A stretch of DNA of 64,000 nt from the NCBI RefSeq assembly GCF_009389715.1, contig NW_024067848.1:124001-188000 (forward strand), written 5' to 3'. Positions 61,916 to 64,000 of this stretch are shown piece by piece. How positions within the stretch are numbered: position 1 is the first letter of the stretch; every line of letters starts with the position of its first letter. The DNA comes from Phoenix dactylifera (Eukaryota > Streptophyta > Magnoliopsida > Arecales > Arecaceae). The notes under the pieces were generated by a model, which had not been told where the DNA came from, searched no databases, and saw only the letters and a list, made by a program, of their open reading frames with translations. A program made the translations under genes and the position numbers.

Positions 61916-63536
61916 CACATATCTCCTCTCCAAAGTTCAAATAGAGTGCGAAATGCACCTAAGAGGTATGGGTTTATCATTGAGAATGATGAAGCCCACA
62001 TCGTTGAAAATGATGATCCTCTGACCTATTCGGAAGCTATCATGAGTAATGACTCTAACAAATAGTTAGAAGCTATGAAATCCGAAATAGACTCTATGTA
62101 TACCAACCAAGTATGGACTTTGGTTGATGCACCAGAAGGTGTAAACCCTATAGGTTGCAAATGGGTCTATAAGAAGAAGATTGGAGCAGATGGCCAAGTA
62201 GAAACCTACAAGACTAGATTGGTGGCAAAATGTTTCAGGCAAAAGCAAGGAATTGACTATGATGAAACTTTTTCATCAGTTGCCATGCTTAAATCTATTC
62301 GGATTTTGCTTGCAATAGCTGCATACTATGATTATGAAATCTGGTAGATGGATGTCAAAACCGCCTTCCTTAATGGTTATCTTGAGGAAGAGGTTTACAT
62401 GACACAGCCAGAAGGATTTGTCTCAAGTGGGAGAGCAAATCAAGTATGCAAGCTTAAGAGATCCATTTATGGATTAAAGCAAGCATTGAGGAGTTGGAAC
62501 ATCCGTTTTGATACAACAGTCAAAGAGTTTGGTTTTATCAAAAATGTGGATGAACCATGTGTGTACAAGAAGACTAGTGGGAGTGCCATTGTCTTCTTAA
62601 TATTGTATGTAGATGACATACTAATCATTGGAAATGATATTCCAATGTTACAATCGGTCAAGACTTGGCTATCAAAAAAGCTTTTCCATGAAAGACTTGG
62701 AAGAAGCATCCTATATACTTGGTATAAAGATCTATAGGGATAGATCTAAAAGGATAGTAGACTTGTTCCAGTCTAGGTACATAGATCATGTGCTGAAAAG
62801 ATTCAACATGGAAGGAAGTAAAAGAGGTTACTTACCTATGAGTCATGGCATACGTCTTTCTAAGAAGATGTCTCCTAAGACATCTGAAGAGAGAAATAGA
62901 ATGAATTCTATTCCCTATGCTTCGGCAGTAGGATCGATTATGTATGCTATGCTATGTACTAGGCCTGATGTTGCTTATGCCTTAGGCATAACAAGCAGAT
63001 TTCAAGCTGATCCAGGAAAGGATCATTGGATAGCTGTGAAAAATATTCTTAAGTACTTGAGAAGGACTAAAGATATTTTTCTAGTTTATGGAGGATCTGA
63101 GTTGAAACTAGAAGGATTTTCTGATTCTAGTTTTTCGTCGGACCCAGATGATAGCAAGTCCATTTCAGGGTATGTCTTTACCCTAAATGGTGGTGTAGTG
63201 AGCTGGAAGAGTTCCAAACAGCAAACTGTAGCTGACTCAACTACTGAGGCAGAATACATTGCTGTAAGTGAAGCCGGTAAGAAAACTGTCTGGATGAAGA
63301 AGTTCATCTCTGAGTTAAGAGTAGTTCCTGAGATTGCTGGACCAGTTCCAGTTTATTGTGATAATACTGGAGCTGTTGCTCAAGCGAAGGAACCAAGATC
63401 TTATCACAAATCCAAGCACATTCTAAGACGCTTCCACCTCGTTCGAGAGATCGTCGAGAGACAAGACATAGTGATTGAACGAGTAAACACAAAGAACAAC
63501 CTAGCAGACTTGTTCACTAAAGCTCTACCACAATAG
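61916..63536 (+). pseudogene. Copia reverse transcriptase and RNase H (degenerate)
   Basis: RT begins near 62075 with WTLVDAPEGVNPIGCKWVYK, then DVKTAFLNGYLEEEVYM and the catalytic YVDDILIIG at about 62609. Stops occur at 62063 (TAG in place of a Trp codon) and 62344 (TAG before MDVKTAF, in place of Gln), with a frameshift at about 62690. RNase H follows with KYLRRTKD, GFSDSSFSSD, TTEAEYIA and KHILRRFHLVRE, ending at 63536 shortly before the purine tract. Confidence 0.85.
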
Positions 63537-63607
63537 CAGTTCGATCGCCACCTCGATTGTATAGGGATGAAATATAAGAGCGATTGGCTTTAGTGCAAGT
63601 GGGAGAT

Positions 63608-64000
63608 TGAAAAAGTAGATGCCCTACAAGCCAATCGCAATATGTATTGCGAAGAATTTTCTTTTGATTCTCCAAATCATGTACATGACATTTAAATATA
63701 AATAAAGGTATTGTGTTTATCATATGCTGTTGATTATATTTGTGATAAACTCCTTAGATTAGGGCAATGGTCTTGAGGCTATGATGAGATCATACTAGTG
63801 AGACCTAAAATCTTAAAATCCTAATCTTAAATATTTCAAGTTATTGGTACATTGAGTCGGGGATCAATGTTTACCAGAAAGACTGGCACATCTTATGTAT
63901 GCTCGATGCAGAGGGTGATTGATCTCACAATCACTTATGTGGAGACACTAATACAAAGATGTGGGTGCTCATTAGAAGAATGAGTTCACTGAATTGACTT
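63608..64000 (+). repeat. 3' LTR of the large Copia, partial
   Basis: First 393 bp of the 3' LTR, beginning TGAAAAAGTAGATGCC right after the purine tract, cut by the window end. Confidence 0.92.

Larger units (their letters stand above)
56318..64000 (+). mobile_element. Large Ty1/copia retrotransposon, right end outside the window
   Basis: 5' LTR 56318-58546, primer site 58548-58560, long leader, gag, protease, integrase, RT, RNase H, purine tract (AAGTGGGAGAT at about 63597-63607) and the first 393 bp of the 3' LTR from 63608. Order PR-IN-RT-RH defines Ty1/copia. The left target site is ATGAG in the UGT-4-like tail; the right one is beyond the window. The pol frame is broken at several points, so the copy is non-autonomous. 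The visible 393 bp of LTR differ from the 5' LTR at about 20 positions, mostly transitions, plus one 3-bp indel. Confidence 0.95.

Overview
This is a nuclear window from a flowering plant. Genes are split by canonical GT-AG introns, one intron is 3.4 kb, there is a multi-copy UDP-glycosyltransferase (UGT85-type) cluster, and more than half of the sequence is LTR, LINE, CACTA, TRIM, SINE and MITE material in nested layers. Gene sequences and repeat style look monocot, and a palm is my best guess. That assignment is inference from general resemblance and I could not run a search.

Left third (1-14.6 kb), single-copy genes. A small secreted cysteine-rich peptide gene of the EPIDERMAL PATTERNING FACTOR-LIKE family (EPFL1/2/3-like) lies at 1737-2192. 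An 11-exon gene for a chloroplast-type HAD/CbbY-like hydrolase (At4g39970-like) lies at 7179-14613. Between them is AT-rich sequence in which I recognise no gene.

Middle and right (17-56 kb), a decaying UGT85 cluster. Three two-exon copies have full reading frames: UGT-1 (18455-20012, minus), UGT-3 (38058-40312, plus) and UGT-4 (51463-53990, plus). Between and beyond them lie an orphan intact first exon (28363-28864), a first-exon relic with a stop (about 26340-26660), a C-terminal relic in a duplicated block (28165-28262, minus) and a second UGT-4-like 3' tail split by a CACTA insertion (54410-56317). All intact exon 1/exon 2 pairs share the same phase-1 splice position. UGT-4 has lost the acidic residue of the catalytic His-Asp dyad, so it may be inactive or altered.

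Transposon layers. (a) A minus-strand Copia at 21770-26215 is interrupted by a 1985-bp solo-LTR-like element with a perfect 5-bp target duplication; it carries about 24 copies of the palindrome GTCGAC. (b) A minus-strand Copia at about 29885-35284 is interrupted by a complete 647-bp TRIM element and by an LTR fragment. (c) A LINE 3' piece downstream of UGT-3 is split by an AT-rich short element, which is itself split by a small Copia. (d) Two Tourist/Harbinger-like MITEs lie at 35.7-37.2 kb and a third at 46.4 kb. (e) A minus-strand L1-type LINE lies at 47.2-50.4 kb. (f) A large Copia at 56318 runs past the window end; it has a 2.2-kb 5' LTR, a methionine-tRNA primer site, and reading frames broken by stops that look like C-to-T decay.

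I found no obviously new biological system. The most useful leads are the D-to-N change in UGT-4, the orphan first exon that is phase-compatible with a downstream exon 2, the splice-site architecture of the EPFL gene, the GC-AG intron and exon-1 frame problem of the HAD gene, and the palindrome array in the solo LTR.
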